DNA of 64,000 bases, taken from the NCBI RefSeq assembly GCF_028368975.1, contig NZ_JAQNDM010000002.1, forward strand, positions 5,326,425-5,390,424, in the 5' to 3' direction. The first letter of the stretch is position 1. Each line of letters begins with the position of its first letter. The DNA is from Stigmatella ashevillena. GTDB lineage: Bacteria; Myxococcota; Myxococcia; Myxococcales; Myxococcaceae. This document shows, one piece after another, positions 25,732 through 35,787 of the stretch. Made by a program: the position numbers and the translations under genes. A model generated the notes under the pieces. That model was given only the letters and a program-made list of their open reading frames with translations. It was not told the origin of the DNA and did not search any database.

Positions 25732-28700
25732 TCAGCGGCCCAGCATCACCCCGGCCTGGCTGTCGCCGCCCGTGAAGGCATCCACCAGGCCATCTCCGTT
25801 GAAGTCTCCCGACGCCAGGGACTGGCCGCCGCCCACGGAAGCCCAGGAGGTGGGAGCCCCGAAGCCCCCCGCGCCATTGCCACGCCACACCACCATGCTG
25901 GCGGTGGTGGTGGCGACCCCGGCGACATCCAGGCGCCCATCCCCATCCAGGTCGGCGATGACGACGCCTTCCATCGCCCCATCGCTCGGCAGGGACAAGG
26001 TGGTCTGGAGTGTGAAATTTCCATTCCCCTGGCCCTTCAGGACACGCACATTGGCGTTCACCCCGGTGCCCGAGACGCTGCACGCCGCCGCCAGGTCCAG
26101 CTTCCCATCCTGGTCGAAGTCTCCCATGGCCAGGCCCGAGCAGTACGCCCCCAGGTTCACCGCCTTCGGGGCCCCGAAGGCGGTGCCCGTCGCGGAGCCC
26201 AGCATCACGCCCACGCTGGTGGTGGTGCTGTTGTTGGCGAAGGCCATGTCCAACCGGCCATCCTGGTTGAAGTCCGCGACCACGCCGCTCCGGGGGGTGC
26301 CGCCCGAGGAGGGCATGGCGACGGCGTTTCCGAAGGTCCCGCTGCCGTCATTGAGGTGGACGCTGACGCCGCTGCCCCCCGCGACGATGTCCAGGTCGCC
26401 GTCCAGATCGACATCCACGAGCGCCAGGTACCGCGGCGAAGAGGAGGCCCGCGAGGCGGTGCTCTCGACGGCGCCCGTCCCGTCGCCCAGGTGAACGGTG
26501 ATGGAATTGCCCGTGCTGTTGGCGACCAGCATGTCTGGCTTTCCATCGCGGTTCACATCCCCCACCGCCACCGCCACGGCGCCACTGGACGCCGTGTGCC
26601 TGCGCAGTGCCGGGAAGTGCCCGGAGCCATCGTTCAACAACAGGCTCACGGAAGGGCTGGTGGTGTTGGCCACGAGCAGGTCCAGCTTCCCATCCCGGTT
26701 GACGTCGGCCGCCAGGGCTCCATGCGAATCCGCCGTGCCGGTGACGTCCAGGACATTGTAGGCCCGCGTGCCCATCACCGAGGAGCCCGTGCCCCGCAGC
26801 ACGGCGACGCGGTTGTAAGCGCTCAGGGTGGCCACCAGGTCCTGCCGTCCATCCCCATCCAGGTCCACCCCGGTGAGGCTGCCGACACTCGTGCCCGCGG
26901 CCAGGATGGAGCTGATGGTGAACGCGCTGTAGGTTCCCGTCGCATCCACCGGCTTGCCCAGCAGCACGGCCATGCTGTAGCCCAGGTTGCTGCTCACGGC
27001 CACATCAGGCCAGCCATCCAGGTTGAAGTCCCCCACGGCCACGCCGCGCGGCTGGCGGAACTCCTTGTTGTTCACATTGGCCGTCGTGTTGATGGCGGGC
27101 GCGAAGGTGCCATTGCCCTGCCCCAGCAGCACGCTGACCGAGTCATCGCTGTAATTGCCCACGACCAGGTCCGGCTTGTTGTCGCGGTTGAAGTCGGCCG
27201 TGTCCAGCGAGCGAGGCCCGGGGCGCACCAGGGTGGCGCCCAGCGAGGTGAAGGCCCGAGCGCCGTCATTGCGCAGCGAGGTGACGTTGCTGGCCCCGCT
27301 GTTGGCGGTGGCGATGTCCGGCCGCCCATCGCCATTGAGGTCCACCACCAACACCGCGTAGGGCGTGCTGCCGGTGGCGTGCGTCTTGCTCTCCCCGAAG
27401 GTGCCATCGCCGTTGCCGTAGAACACCCGCACGTTGCTCGCACCCGAGTTGGCGGCGACGATGTCCAGGTGGCCATCCTGATCGAAGTCCGCGGTGGCCA
27501 CCCCGCGCGGCGAGGAGCCGGAGGACAGGGTGGAAGGGGTATAGCCCCCCGCGCCATTGTCCAGCAGCAGGCTCACGTTGCCCGTGTTCAGGTTGGCCGT
27601 CACCAGGTCCACGCGCCCATCGCCGTTGAAGTCCCCGCTCGTCAGGCCCTGCGGGTTCGTGGCGCCGGTGCCGATCGGCACGCTCGTGAAGGCGGTGAAC
27701 GTCCCGTTGCCGAGCCCCCGCGCGATGTCGAGCGACGAGTTCCCCTCAGAGGCGACCACCAGGTCCGGACGGCCGTCTCCATCGATGTCCGGCGTCACGG
27801 CCGCCGAGGGCTTGCTGGAGACCGCCAGCTGGCGGGCGGCTTCGATGAAGCCCTCGCAGCGGTCCGCCCGCGTGTTGAGCAGGACGGAGACGCCGCTGCT
27901 GCCCAGCGCGGCCACCACATCGGGCCGGCCGCTGAGGTCGGCATCCACCACCACCACCGCCGCGTTGGCGCCTCCGGCCGGCACGCTCATCGGCGTGGGG
28001 GCCAAGGAGCCATCTCCACGGCCCTTCAGGACGAGCACGGCGTTGCCCACGCCCGCCACCACCACGTCCGGGTGCCCGTTCCCGTCCAGATCCTCCACCA
28101 CCACATCCGAGGGGGTTCCCCCGGTGTTCACGGGCGGCAGCACGGAGAAGGTGCCATTGCCGTTGCCCTGCGCCACGCTCACCAGCCCTTGCGTGCCCCG
28201 GGCCACCACCAGGTCCAGCTGCCCATCCCGGTTCAGCTCCGTCACCACGAGCGCCACCGTGCCCAGGCCCACCCCCAGCGGCGCGGCGGCCCCGAACGAG
28301 CCCGAGCCCATGCCCAGCATCACCTGCACATCGCCGGCGGGGTCTCCGAACGCCAGGTCCAGCCGGTCATCGCGGTTGAAGTCCCCGGCGGCCAAGGCCC
28401 CGGGCGTTCCACCCACGGTGCTCACGCTGGGGGCCGCGAAGCCCGAGGCCGTGCCGAGAACAGTCTCCACGGTGCCCGCGTCCGTGGCCCCGGCCCAGTC
28501 CAAGCGGCCATCCCGGTTGAAGTCTCCCACCGCCAGCCCCCGCGCCACACCCGAGAGCGTGGCCACGAGGCTCGGCGTTCCCAGGCCCGTGGCCTGGCCA
28601 TTCACCAGGAAGACCTTCTTGCTGCTGGAGGCCACCAGCACGTCCGGCTTTCCATCTCGGTTGATGTCCGCCACGAGCAGGGCCTGGGCGTTCTCTCCGG

Positions 28701-31700
28701 CGCCCAGGCTCACGGCGGTGGGCGCCCCGAAGGAGCCCAGGCCATTGCCCTTGAGCACCTGGAGCTCGCTCGAGGTGGCGCTGCCCACCACCAGGTCCAT
28801 GCGACCATCGCCATCCAGGTCCGCGCGGCCCATGCGCTGAGCGTGGGGGCCCGCGGGCACCGTCCCGGGCGGCTCGAAGCGCAGCCCATTGCGCAGGTTG
28901 ACGCCCTCCAGGATGACGCTCGAGGGCAGCGCGCCCGACACCTGCGCGGTGAAGCGCATCCGGGTCTGCGCATCGGCGAACGGCACGTCCGCGGTGCTGT
29001 TCCAGAGGAACGCGTGCGTGGTGCCCGTGGGGGACGTGGTGATGCCCTGGAGCCCCGAGCCCGTGAGGGAGCCTGCCTGGGTGACGCGCTTGAAGACGCC
29101 CTCGGACTCGTACTCGATGAGGACCGTCGCCCGCGCCGACTGCGGCTGAGAGACGGTGTACTCGACCGTCACGCAGCCCTCGGCGGGGTTCACGGGCAGA
29201 TGGGGGTTGGACACCTGCGCGCCGGGCCGCAAGAAGGTGACGGCGACGGAGCCCACCTTGCCGCCCCCCGTGGCGTTCACCGTCTTTACCCCCGAGGTCT
29301 GCGAGCTGAGCTGGGACAGGAGCTGCCCATCGCCATCCGTGGTCCCCAGGGGCACGGTGAAGGTGTTCTGGGTGCCGCTCGCGCTGAACACGATCTCCAG
29401 GCCCGGGATGCGGTTGCCGAAGGAATCCTCGGCGGTGGCCGTCAGGAAGGTCTGCGCGACGCCATCGGCCTCCAGCTCCGTGGGCACGGCCGTCAGCACC
29501 AGTTGGTGGACGGGGCCCGAGGAGAAGGTGACGTTCTTGGGATCCAGCGCCAGCGAGCCCACCTGGGCCTGCACGCTCTTCACCTCGGCCCGCGTGGACT
29601 TCAGCCGGGCGACGAACTCGCCCGCCGTGTTGGAGGCGCCGCTGGACGCATCCAACGTGTTGCCCAATCCAGACACCGTGAGGGAGACCGGCACGCCCAC
29701 CACGGCGTTGCCATAGGCATCCCGAACCTTCACCAGGAGGGTGGCCTGGGCGGTGTTGTCCGCGGGGACCGGCGTGGCGGGCGTGATGGTGAGCGAGGAG
29801 GTGATGAGGGCGGGCACGCTGGCGGTGATCGCGAACGGATCGCTCACCGCCGGGACCAGCCCCGTCGAGGTGGCGCGCAACTGGTAGCCCCCCCCTGCCT
29901 GCTGGATGCTCAAGTCATTGAAGGTGGCCAGCCCGGATGAGGGCACCTGGCTCGTGGTGCCTTGCAGCGTGGCCCCCTGGGAGATCTCCAGGCCCATCGC
30001 TACTGGGCCGGTGGCCGCCGTCGCCACGTTGTCATGGGCATCGCGCACCTGGACCACGGTCTCCAGCGGCGAGCCCGCGGTGACGCTGGAGGGCGGCTGG
30101 GTGAAGAACACCAGCTTCTGGGCGGGGCCGGCGATGAACACCACCTGGGGGCTCTGCGCCACCGCGGCGCCATTCAAGGTGGCATGGACCTGCTTGGCCT
30201 CGGCCCGGGTGGAGCGCAGCGTCGCGGAGAACCGTCCATCCGCGCCCGTGGTTCCCCCCGCGGAGGACAGGGTGTTGTTCGTCCCCGAGACGGTCACCCC
30301 CACGGCCTGCCCCGCCACCGGGTTGCCGAAGGCATCCTTCGCGGTGACGGTGAGCGTGGTGGTGTCCACGTCATCGGCCACCACGGGGCTCTTGCTCACC
30401 TCCACCGTCGTCTGGTCGAGCGAGGGGTCCAGGGTGGCGATGTCGAACGGCTCGCTCTGCACCACCGGCAAGCTCCCCGCGCTGGCGCTCAGCAGGTAGC
30501 CCACGCCGGGTTGCTGGATGCTCAAATCGTCGAAGGTGGCTACACCCAGGGCCGTCGTCCGCACGCCCGTGCCCAGGAGCGTCGCGCCGTTCGGGGCCAC
30601 CAACGTCAGCGTCACCGCCAGGCTCGAGGTCTGCACGGTATTGCCGTGCGCATCGAACACCTGGACTCGCACGGCGGGCGTCAGCGTCTGGCCCACCGGG
30701 GTCGTGTCCGGCGGCTGCGTCGCGAAGACCAACTGCGCGGGCGGCCCGGGAACGAAGAGGACTTCCGGGTGGGGCGGCAGCACCGTGGTGCCCAGCGTGG
30801 CCTCCACCGTCTTCAGCTCGGCCTTCGTGGAGCGCAGCGTCGCGGAGAACCGGCCGTCCGCGCCGGTGGTGCCTCCCGTGGACGAGAGCACATTGTCCAC
30901 CCCGGTGACGGCGAGCCCCACCGGCTGGCCTCCCAGGGAATTGCCGAACGCGTCCCGCACGGTGACGGTGATGACGGTGGAATCCACGCCATCGGCCACC
31001 ACGGGGCTCTTGCTCACCTCCACCGTCGTCTTCTCGATGGAGGGCACCGTGGAGACGATGTCGAACGGCTCGCTCTGCACCCCCGGCAGGCTCCCCGCGC
31101 TGGCGTTCAGCAGGTAGCCCACGCCGGGTTGCTGGATGCTCAAATCGTCGAAGGTGGCCACCCCCGTGGCCGTCGTCCGCGCGGCCATGCCCTGGAGCGT
31201 CGCGCCGTTCGAGGCCACCAGCGTCAGCGTCACCGCCAGGCCCGAGGTCTGCACGGCATTGCCGTGCGCATCGAACACCTGAACCTGCACGGCGGGCGTC
31301 AGGGGCTGGCCCACCAGCGTCGTATCGGGCGGCTCGGTCCGGAAGGCCAGCCGCGCGGGCGGCCCGGGAACGAACGTCACCGTGGGATGCGGCGGCAGCA
31401 CCGTGCCGGCCATGACGGCCTCCACGGTCTTCTGCTCGGCCTTGGTGGAGCTCAGCTTCGTGGTGAACGTGCCGTCCGCTCCCGTCACGCCCCCGGTGGG
31501 CAAGAGCACGTTGAGCGTTCCCGTGACGGAAAAGCCAATCGTCTGTCCCGCCACCGGGTTGCCGAACGCGTCCCGCGCGGTGAGGGTGATGGAGGTGAAG
31601 TCCTCGCCATCGGCCACCACGGTGAGCTTCGAGGGCTCGACCACCACGGTGGTCTTCGAGGGGTCCACGGCACCCGCGACGATGTCGAAGGGCTCGCTCA

Positions 31701-32394
31701 GCACCGAGGCATAGCGGGGCGCGCTGGCACGCAGCCGGTACCCCGTGCCCGCCTTCCTCACCTCGAGGTTCGAGAAGGCCGCGGTGCCCCCGGTGGTCGT
31801 CTGCACGGGGCTGCCGTCCAGCACGGTGCCACCCGAGACGGACTCCAGCACCAGCGTCACCTCCACCGGCTCCAGGGGCACGTTGCCGCTGCTGTCTTCC
31901 ACGCGGACCTGCACGGCCGGAGAGAACAACGCCCCCGCGGCCGACACGGGGGGCGGCTGGGTGAGGAACGAGAGCCCCGAGTTGCCCGGAACGAACGTCA
32001 CCTCCGGCTGCTGCGCGAGCGTCACCTGCTCGCTCCCGGTTCCCGCGGTGACGGTGAGCACCTTCGTCTCCGCACGCGTGGAGGCGAGGGTGCCTTCCGC
32101 CACCCCCAGCGCGTCCGTCTCGGGCGGCGGCACCAGGAGGTTGTCCGTCCCCGTCGCGGAGAAGGCCACGGCCTGCCCCTTCAACACCTTGCCCGACCGG
32201 TCCCGCACCGTGATGATGACGCGCGCGGTGCTCACCCCATCCGCGGGGATGCCCGAAGCGGGCACCACCTCGACGGTGGAGCGCGCCGCATCCGGCACCT
32301 GCTTCAGCTCACCCACGTTGATCGGCGGATGTCCGTCGATGCAGGCAGCGGCCAGGGACAGAAGCAACAGCGCGAGTGACAGACGCGTGGGCAC
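25732..32394 (-). CDS. Giant lipoprotein: six Big-1 Ig-like domains and ~20 FG-GAP/VCBS repeats
   Basis: A 2220-residue exported lipoprotein. The GTG at 32394 has AAGGA upstream. Signal ends 'LSLAAAC' with the lipobox Cys at residue 18. Residues ~35-1080 hold six Big-1 (invasin/intimin-like) domains, each with 'ADG..ST.VT...DAFGNP..G' and 'GADGRFSATLRSTKAE', interleaved with beta modules carrying 'DDLSIQQPGVGYLL'. Residues ~1150-2220 are a long array of FG-GAP repeats with 'DLDGDGRMDLVV' and 'DFNRDGRLDW' calcium loops. This is an adhesin-type surface scaffold. Its stop is 6 bases from the convergent PIN gene. Confidence 0.88.
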   Translation of the reverse strand: MPTRLSLALLLLSLAAACIDGHPPINVGELKQVPDAARSTVEVVPASGIPADGVSTARVIITVRDRSGKVLKGQAVAFSATGTDNLLVPPPETDALGVAEGTLASTRAETKVLTVTAGTGSEQVTLAQQPEVTFVPGNSGLSFLTQPPPVSAAGALFSPAVQVRVEDSSGNVPLEPVEVTLVLESVSGGTVLDGSPVQTTTGGTAAFSNLEVRKAGTGYRLRASAPRYASVLSEPFDIVAGAVDPSKTTVVVEPSKLTVVADGEDFTSITLTARDAFGNPVAGQTIGFSVTGTLNVLLPTGGVTGADGTFTTKLSSTKAEQKTVEAVMAGTVLPPHPTVTFVPGPPARLAFRTEPPDTTLVGQPLTPAVQVQVFDAHGNAVQTSGLAVTLTLVASNGATLQGMAARTTATGVATFDDLSIQQPGVGYLLNASAGSLPGVQSEPFDIVSTVPSIEKTTVEVSKSPVVADGVDSTVITVTVRDAFGNSLGGQPVGLAVTGVDNVLSSTGGTTGADGRFSATLRSTKAELKTVEATLGTTVLPPHPEVLFVPGPPAQLVFATQPPDTTPVGQTLTPAVRVQVFDAHGNTVQTSSLAVTLTLVAPNGATLLGTGVRTTALGVATFDDLSIQQPGVGYLLSASAGSLPVVQSEPFDIATLDPSLDQTTVEVSKSPVVADDVDTTTLTVTAKDAFGNPVAGQAVGVTVSGTNNTLSSAGGTTGADGRFSATLRSTRAEAKQVHATLNGAAVAQSPQVVFIAGPAQKLVFFTQPPSSVTAGSPLETVVQVRDAHDNVATAATGPVAMGLEISQGATLQGTTSQVPSSGLATFNDLSIQQAGGGYQLRATSTGLVPAVSDPFAITASVPALITSSLTITPATPVPADNTAQATLLVKVRDAYGNAVVGVPVSLTVSGLGNTLDASSGASNTAGEFVARLKSTRAEVKSVQAQVGSLALDPKNVTFSSGPVHQLVLTAVPTELEADGVAQTFLTATAEDSFGNRIPGLEIVFSASGTQNTFTVPLGTTDGDGQLLSQLSSQTSGVKTVNATGGGKVGSVAVTFLRPGAQVSNPHLPVNPAEGCVTVEYTVSQPQSARATVLIEYESEGVFKRVTQAGSLTGSGLQGITTSPTGTTHAFLWNSTADVPFADAQTRMRFTAQVSGALPSSVILEGVNLRNGLRFEPPGTVPAGPHAQRMGRADLDGDGRMDLVVGSATSSELQVLKGNGLGSFGAPTAVSLGAGENAQALLVADINRDGKPDVLVASSSKKVFLVNGQATGLGTPSLVATLSGVARGLAVGDFNRDGRLDWAGATDAGTVETVLGTASGFAAPSVSTVGGTPGALAAGDFNRDDRLDLAFGDPAGDVQVMLGMGSGSFGAAAPLGVGLGTVALVVTELNRDGQLDLVVARGTQGLVSVAQGNGNGTFSVLPPVNTGGTPSDVVVEDLDGNGHPDVVVAGVGNAVLVLKGRGDGSLAPTPMSVPAGGANAAVVVVDADLSGRPDVVAALGSSGVSVLLNTRADRCEGFIEAARQLAVSSKPSAAVTPDIDGDGRPDLVVASEGNSSLDIARGLGNGTFTAFTSVPIGTGATNPQGLTSGDFNGDGRVDLVTANLNTGNVSLLLDNGAGGYTPSTLSSGSSPRGVATADFDQDGHLDIVAANSGASNVRVFYGNGDGTFGESKTHATGSTPYAVLVVDLNGDGRPDIATANSGASNVTSLRNDGARAFTSLGATLVRPGPRSLDTADFNRDNKPDLVVGNYSDDSVSVLLGQGNGTFAPAINTTANVNNKEFRQPRGVAVGDFNLDGWPDVAVSSNLGYSMAVLLGKPVDATGTYSAFTISSILAAGTSVGSLTGVDLDGDGRQDLVATLSAYNRVAVLRGTGSSVMGTRAYNVLDVTGTADSHGALAADVNRDGKLDLLVANTTSPSVSLLLNDGSGHFPALRRHTASSGAVAVAVGDVNRDGKPDMLVANSTGNSITVHLGDGTGAVESTASRASSSPRYLALVDVDLDGDLDIVAGGSGVSVHLNDGSGTFGNAVAMPSSGGTPRSGVVADFNQDGRLDMAFANNSTTTSVGVMLGSATGTAFGAPKAVNLGAYCSGLAMGDFDQDGKLDLAAACSVSGTGVNANVRVLKGQGNGNFTLQTTLSLPSDGAMEGVVIADLDGDGRLDVAGVATTTASMVVWRGNGAGGFGAPTSWASVGGGQSLASGDFNGDGLVDAFTGGDSQAGVMLGR
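30100..31350 (-). repeat. Recent 618-bp intragenic duplication
   Basis: A stretch of more than 60 near-identical bases at about 30484-30540 recurs at about 31102-31158, offset 618 bases (206 codons). The repeat unit covers one linker module plus one Big-1 domain of the 2220-residue lipoprotein. Boundaries are approximate. Confidence 0.75.
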
Positions 32395-32455
32395 AGGGGC
32401 ATTCCTTCGAACGGCGCCACGGAAGCGGCGCCGCCTCGACAGATACGGCCCCCGA

Positions 32456-32484
32456 AATATAAAAGATTCACAAATTGACGTGAA
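32456..32484 (-). promoter_or_regulatory. Possible promoter of the 2220-residue lipoprotein
   Basis: Read on the minus strand: TTCACG (32484-32479), 17-base spacer, TATATT (32461-32456), about 60 bases before the GTG at 32394. The pair TTCAC...GTGAA at 32466-32483 is also an inverted repeat. The rest of 32395-32693 shows nothing else. Confidence 0.45.
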
Positions 32485-32693
32485 GTTCTACAGCTTTGCC
32501 AAACAGGCAGACTGCCGAGGGGATGGCCTTCTTGCCCGGTGAGAAAAACCGTTTCACGTCTCGGCAAATCCTCGTGGAAGTCCCCCGCCGCTGTGCGTGA
32601 AACCAGACGCGCACCCGGTGTTTCCCAGGCGCGGATGCCGGGGCCCCTGTCTGGGTAAAAGCGGCCCCGGCCCCCCGCGAAGCGGCCGCCTTC

Positions 32694-33284
32694 TCAGCTC
32701 TTGTACTTCACCGTGCAGCCGTACGGCTCGGAGGTCAGCGTCGGCACCGCCTTGCCCGTGGTGAGCGCATCGAGCGCGGTCTTCACGTAGTTGACGTCCG
32801 TGTCCTTCTTGCCGCGCGGGTCATCGTCGATGGCGCCCGAGTAGCGCAGCACGCCCTTCTCATCGATGACGTACATGTGCGGCGTCGTCTTCGCGCTGTA
32901 GGTGTGGCCCACCTTGCCGTCGGTGTCCAAGAGCACCGGGTAGCTGAAGCCCTCGGTCTTCTTCCAGGTGGCGGACTTGTCCGCCGTATTGTCGGCGGTG
33001 GAGTCCACGGCCAGCCACACCACCTTGCTGGCGTCGTAGCCTTTCTTGGTGGTCTCCATGGTGTGGGCGCCGTAGTGGCGTTGAACGAAGGGGCAGCCCG
33101 GGTTGGTCCACTCGAGCACCACCAGCTTGCCCTTGTACTGAGACAGCGAGTGCTCCTTGCCCGTCTCGTCCTTCAGCTTGAAATCGGGGGCGGGCTTGCC
33201 TACTTCGGCGGTGTCCGCGGCCAGGGCGGGGACGGCCAGACCGAGGACCGAGGTGAGCGCGACAGCAGTGAGGGCACGCTTCAT
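32694..33284 (-). CDS. Secreted redoxin / AhpC-TSA-like thioredoxin-fold protein
   Basis: A 196-residue periplasmic protein. AAGGAGATG sets the ATG at 33284; residues 1-22 are a signal peptide ('...VPALA'). The thioredoxin fold is evident in 'GKPAPDFKLKDETGKEHSL', 'LVVLEWTNPGCPF' (Cys64) and 'TTPHMYVIDEKGVLRYSG'. Only one cysteine is in the active segment (GCPF, no CxxC), as in the one-Cys redoxin-like branch that resembles peroxiredoxins; a second Cys near the C-terminus ('YGCTVKY') could be the resolving residue. It is 107 bases downstream of a DsbD gene on the same strand and may be a substrate of it. Confidence 0.87.
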   Translation of the reverse strand: MKRALTAVALTSVLGLAVPALAADTAEVGKPAPDFKLKDETGKEHSLSQYKGKLVVLEWTNPGCPFVQRHYGAHTMETTKKGYDASKVVWLAVDSTADNTADKSATWKKTEGFSYPVLLDTDGKVGHTYSAKTTPHMYVIDEKGVLRYSGAIDDDPRGKKDTDVNYVKTALDALTTGKAVPTLTSEPYGCTVKYKS

Positions 33285-33391
33285 GGCTTCATCTCCTTCA
33301 GAGTGCTTCAGGGGTGTTTGAGAGGTGCTGGAAACAGTGTGGGCTTTGGCATCGGCGTGAAGGTGGGACGGCCCGGCGGCGCGAGCCACCC

Positions 33392-35638
33392 TCACGTCGC
33401 ATCGGTGCGGCGTCCGGCCGCACGCTCGACGGCCTGAATGACGAGCTCCTGCGTGAGCAGCTCCGGCAACACCTCGGGCCGGTCCGGCGCCGAGGGGCTG
33501 ATGACCAGGTACATGGGCACGCCGGCCCGGCCGTGCGCGGCCAGGCGGGCCGAGATGCGCTCATCCCGGCGCGTCCAGTCCGCCACGAAGAAGGCCACCT
33601 GGTGCTGGGCGAAGGCGGCGCGCACGTCCTCGCGCGACAGCACGGTGCGCTCGTTGAACTTGCAGGTGAGACACCAATCCGCGGTGAAGTCGATGAAGAC
33701 GGGCTGGCCCGCCTTGAGCGCCGCGGCCACCGCGCCTTCCTCCCAGGGCTGCGCCTCCGTCACCGTGGAGGCCCGGCGCCCGGAGGCCGCCTCCTCGAAG
33801 CGCAGGGCAAAGCCGCCGATGCCCACCAGCAGCACGAGCGCCACGCCACGCCCCACCCACCGCCATGTGCCCTCGGTGGACTGCGACTGGCCATACAGCC
33901 ACGCGCCCAGGGCCACCGCCACGAGGAACGCGAGCAGCCGCGCCATGCCGTCCACCCCGGCCAGCCCTCCCATCACCCAGAGGAGCCACACCGTGGTGCC
34001 CAGCAGCGCGAAGCCCAGAAGCTGCTTGCCCACCTCCATCCACGCGCCCGGCTTCGGCAACCGCTGGGCCAGGCCCGGCACCATCACCAGCGCACAGAAG
34101 GGCAGCGCCAACCCGAGCCCCAAGGCGACGAAGGTGGCCACCACCGTGAGCGGCCCCGCCGCGAAGGCGAAGCCCACCGCCGTGCCCAACAGGGGCGCCG
34201 AGCACGGCGTGGCGAGCACCACCGCCAACACGCCCTCGCCCGCGCTGCGCGCCAGACCGCTCGAGGCATCCACCTTGCCCGCCAGCGCCGTGCCATCCGC
34301 TCCCAGTTGGTAGACCCCGAACAGGTTGAGCGCGAACGCCACCAGCACCGCGCTTACCGCGGCGACGAAGAGCGGCTCTTGGAACTGGAAGCCCCAGCCT
34401 ACCTGGGCCCCTCCGGCGCGCACCGCCAGCACCACGGCGGCCAGCACGCCCATCGTCCCGACGATTCCGCCCGTGTAGGCCAGGGCGTGCGAGCCCACGT
34501 GCCTGCGGTCCTCCTGGACGAGGCGCGTGAAGCCATACGCCTTGAGCGCCAGCACCGGGAAGACGCACGGCATAAGGTTGAGGATGGCACCACCCAGGAA
34601 GGCGAACAGCAGCGCCAGCCCCAGGGACAACGAGGACTCGGCCGGGGCGGCCACTGCGGGAACGGCGGCCACCGCGCTCCCCGGGCCCGCGAAGGCAGGC
34701 GCCGGTGCCGCACCCACCGCGTCCGGCGGGGCCGCCTCCATGGGCGCCATCGCCAGGTCCACTTCCACCGGCCGGAACCCCACCTGGGCCGTGCCCAACC
34801 GCAGCACCCCCTTGAGGCGGGGAGCCTGCCCGGCCGCTGCTCCCGGTTCGGCCTTCCCCTCCAGCCGGAACCGGCCCGGGGCCTCTTGGGTGAGGGCCAC
34901 CTTGGCGATTCCCGCGAGGCGCTCGGGCACGAAGAAGTCGGCCTCCACACCGGGCAGCGGCTGGCCATCGCGCGCCGCGACGGTCAGCGTTCCCGTGAAG
35001 GGCTGCCCCGCCCGCAGGGAGGGCGCATCCAATGAGAGCGACGCCGTGTGGCCCGCCGCCTCCCCGTCGAGTGGGACCTGGGCCGCGAACGCATCAAAGG
35101 CGGCCGTGGCCGCCACGTCCCGCAGCGTCTCCGGCCCCACGGGCACGGAGCGGGAGAGGACCATCTCCGCGGGGATGCACCGCTCGGCGCACACGAGCGC
35201 ATCCACGGCGGCCGAGAGCGTGAGCGCCCCCTGGGCCTGGGCAGAGGCATGGGCCTCGGCGAAGAGGACCACCTCCTTGTGATACCCGTGGGTGGTGATG
35301 AAGCCGTCAGGGGTGCGGAAGGTGGAGGGGAAGGGCCAGCGCAGCGCACCCACGGTGGTGCCAGGCGTGTCCCAGGACACCTCGGTGGACAGCCCCGAAT
35401 CCCCGGGGTTCTTCCAATAGATGTGCCATTCCGGGTCCATCCGGAAGCGGACGCCCACCCGGAACGGGTCTCCATGCTTCACCTGGGTGGCATCCACCAG
35501 CAGCGCCGCCTCCAGGCGAGGGGTGCCCTCATCCAGCGCCCCGCTGCGGACGGCCGAGGGGGGCACTTCTGCCCACGCCACCGCGCCACACGCCCACAAG
35601 AGCACCCCGGCCCACATCGCTCGCCACTGCCGCGTCAT
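33392..35638 (-). CDS. dsbD: Thiol:disulfide interchange protein DsbD (ScsB-like)
   Basis: A 748-residue inner-membrane electron conduit. Signal peptide residues 1-23. Residues ~25-330 are two beta-sandwich domains of the ScsB/DsbD-like N-terminal type ('WHIYWKNPGDSGL', 'GFITTHGYHKEVVLF', 'LVCAERCIP'). Residues ~345-600 hold eight transmembrane helices with 'NLMPCVFPVLALK' and 'TPCSAPLLG', carrying the membrane cysteine pair. The C-terminal thioredoxin domain has 'DWCLTCKFNE' (CxxC). It passes electrons from cytoplasmic thioredoxin to periplasmic partners, probably including the redoxin encoded next. Confidence 0.9.
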   Translation of the reverse strand: MTRQWRAMWAGVLLWACGAVAWAEVPPSAVRSGALDEGTPRLEAALLVDATQVKHGDPFRVGVRFRMDPEWHIYWKNPGDSGLSTEVSWDTPGTTVGALRWPFPSTFRTPDGFITTHGYHKEVVLFAEAHASAQAQGALTLSAAVDALVCAERCIPAEMVLSRSVPVGPETLRDVAATAAFDAFAAQVPLDGEAAGHTASLSLDAPSLRAGQPFTGTLTVAARDGQPLPGVEADFFVPERLAGIAKVALTQEAPGRFRLEGKAEPGAAAGQAPRLKGVLRLGTAQVGFRPVEVDLAMAPMEAAPPDAVGAAPAPAFAGPGSAVAAVPAVAAPAESSLSLGLALLFAFLGGAILNLMPCVFPVLALKAYGFTRLVQEDRRHVGSHALAYTGGIVGTMGVLAAVVLAVRAGGAQVGWGFQFQEPLFVAAVSAVLVAFALNLFGVYQLGADGTALAGKVDASSGLARSAGEGVLAVVLATPCSAPLLGTAVGFAFAAGPLTVVATFVALGLGLALPFCALVMVPGLAQRLPKPGAWMEVGKQLLGFALLGTTVWLLWVMGGLAGVDGMARLLAFLVAVALGAWLYGQSQSTEGTWRWVGRGVALVLLVGIGGFALRFEEAASGRRASTVTEAQPWEEGAVAAALKAGQPVFIDFTADWCLTCKFNERTVLSREDVRAAFAQHQVAFFVADWTRRDERISARLAAHGRAGVPMYLVISPSAPDRPEVLPELLTQELVIQAVERAAGRRTDAT

Positions 35639-35787
35639 GCGCCTCCCGTTAATCCACCCGCGGGCGGCGTGCCACCCAGAGTGAGGCCCTGCTCAACCCA
35701 TGCAAGCGGGCGGGCATTCCTTCAAACAGTGGGTGACGGGAGGCTCAGGGGAGTTTCAAGCGGGCCGTGGAAAGGCCGGGAGGCGGC

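Noticed and set aside
26356-29940. A 1194-codon plus-strand frame inside the giant lipoprotein
   Set aside because: Antisense to repetitive FG-GAP coding sequence; its own repeats merely mirror those of the real gene.
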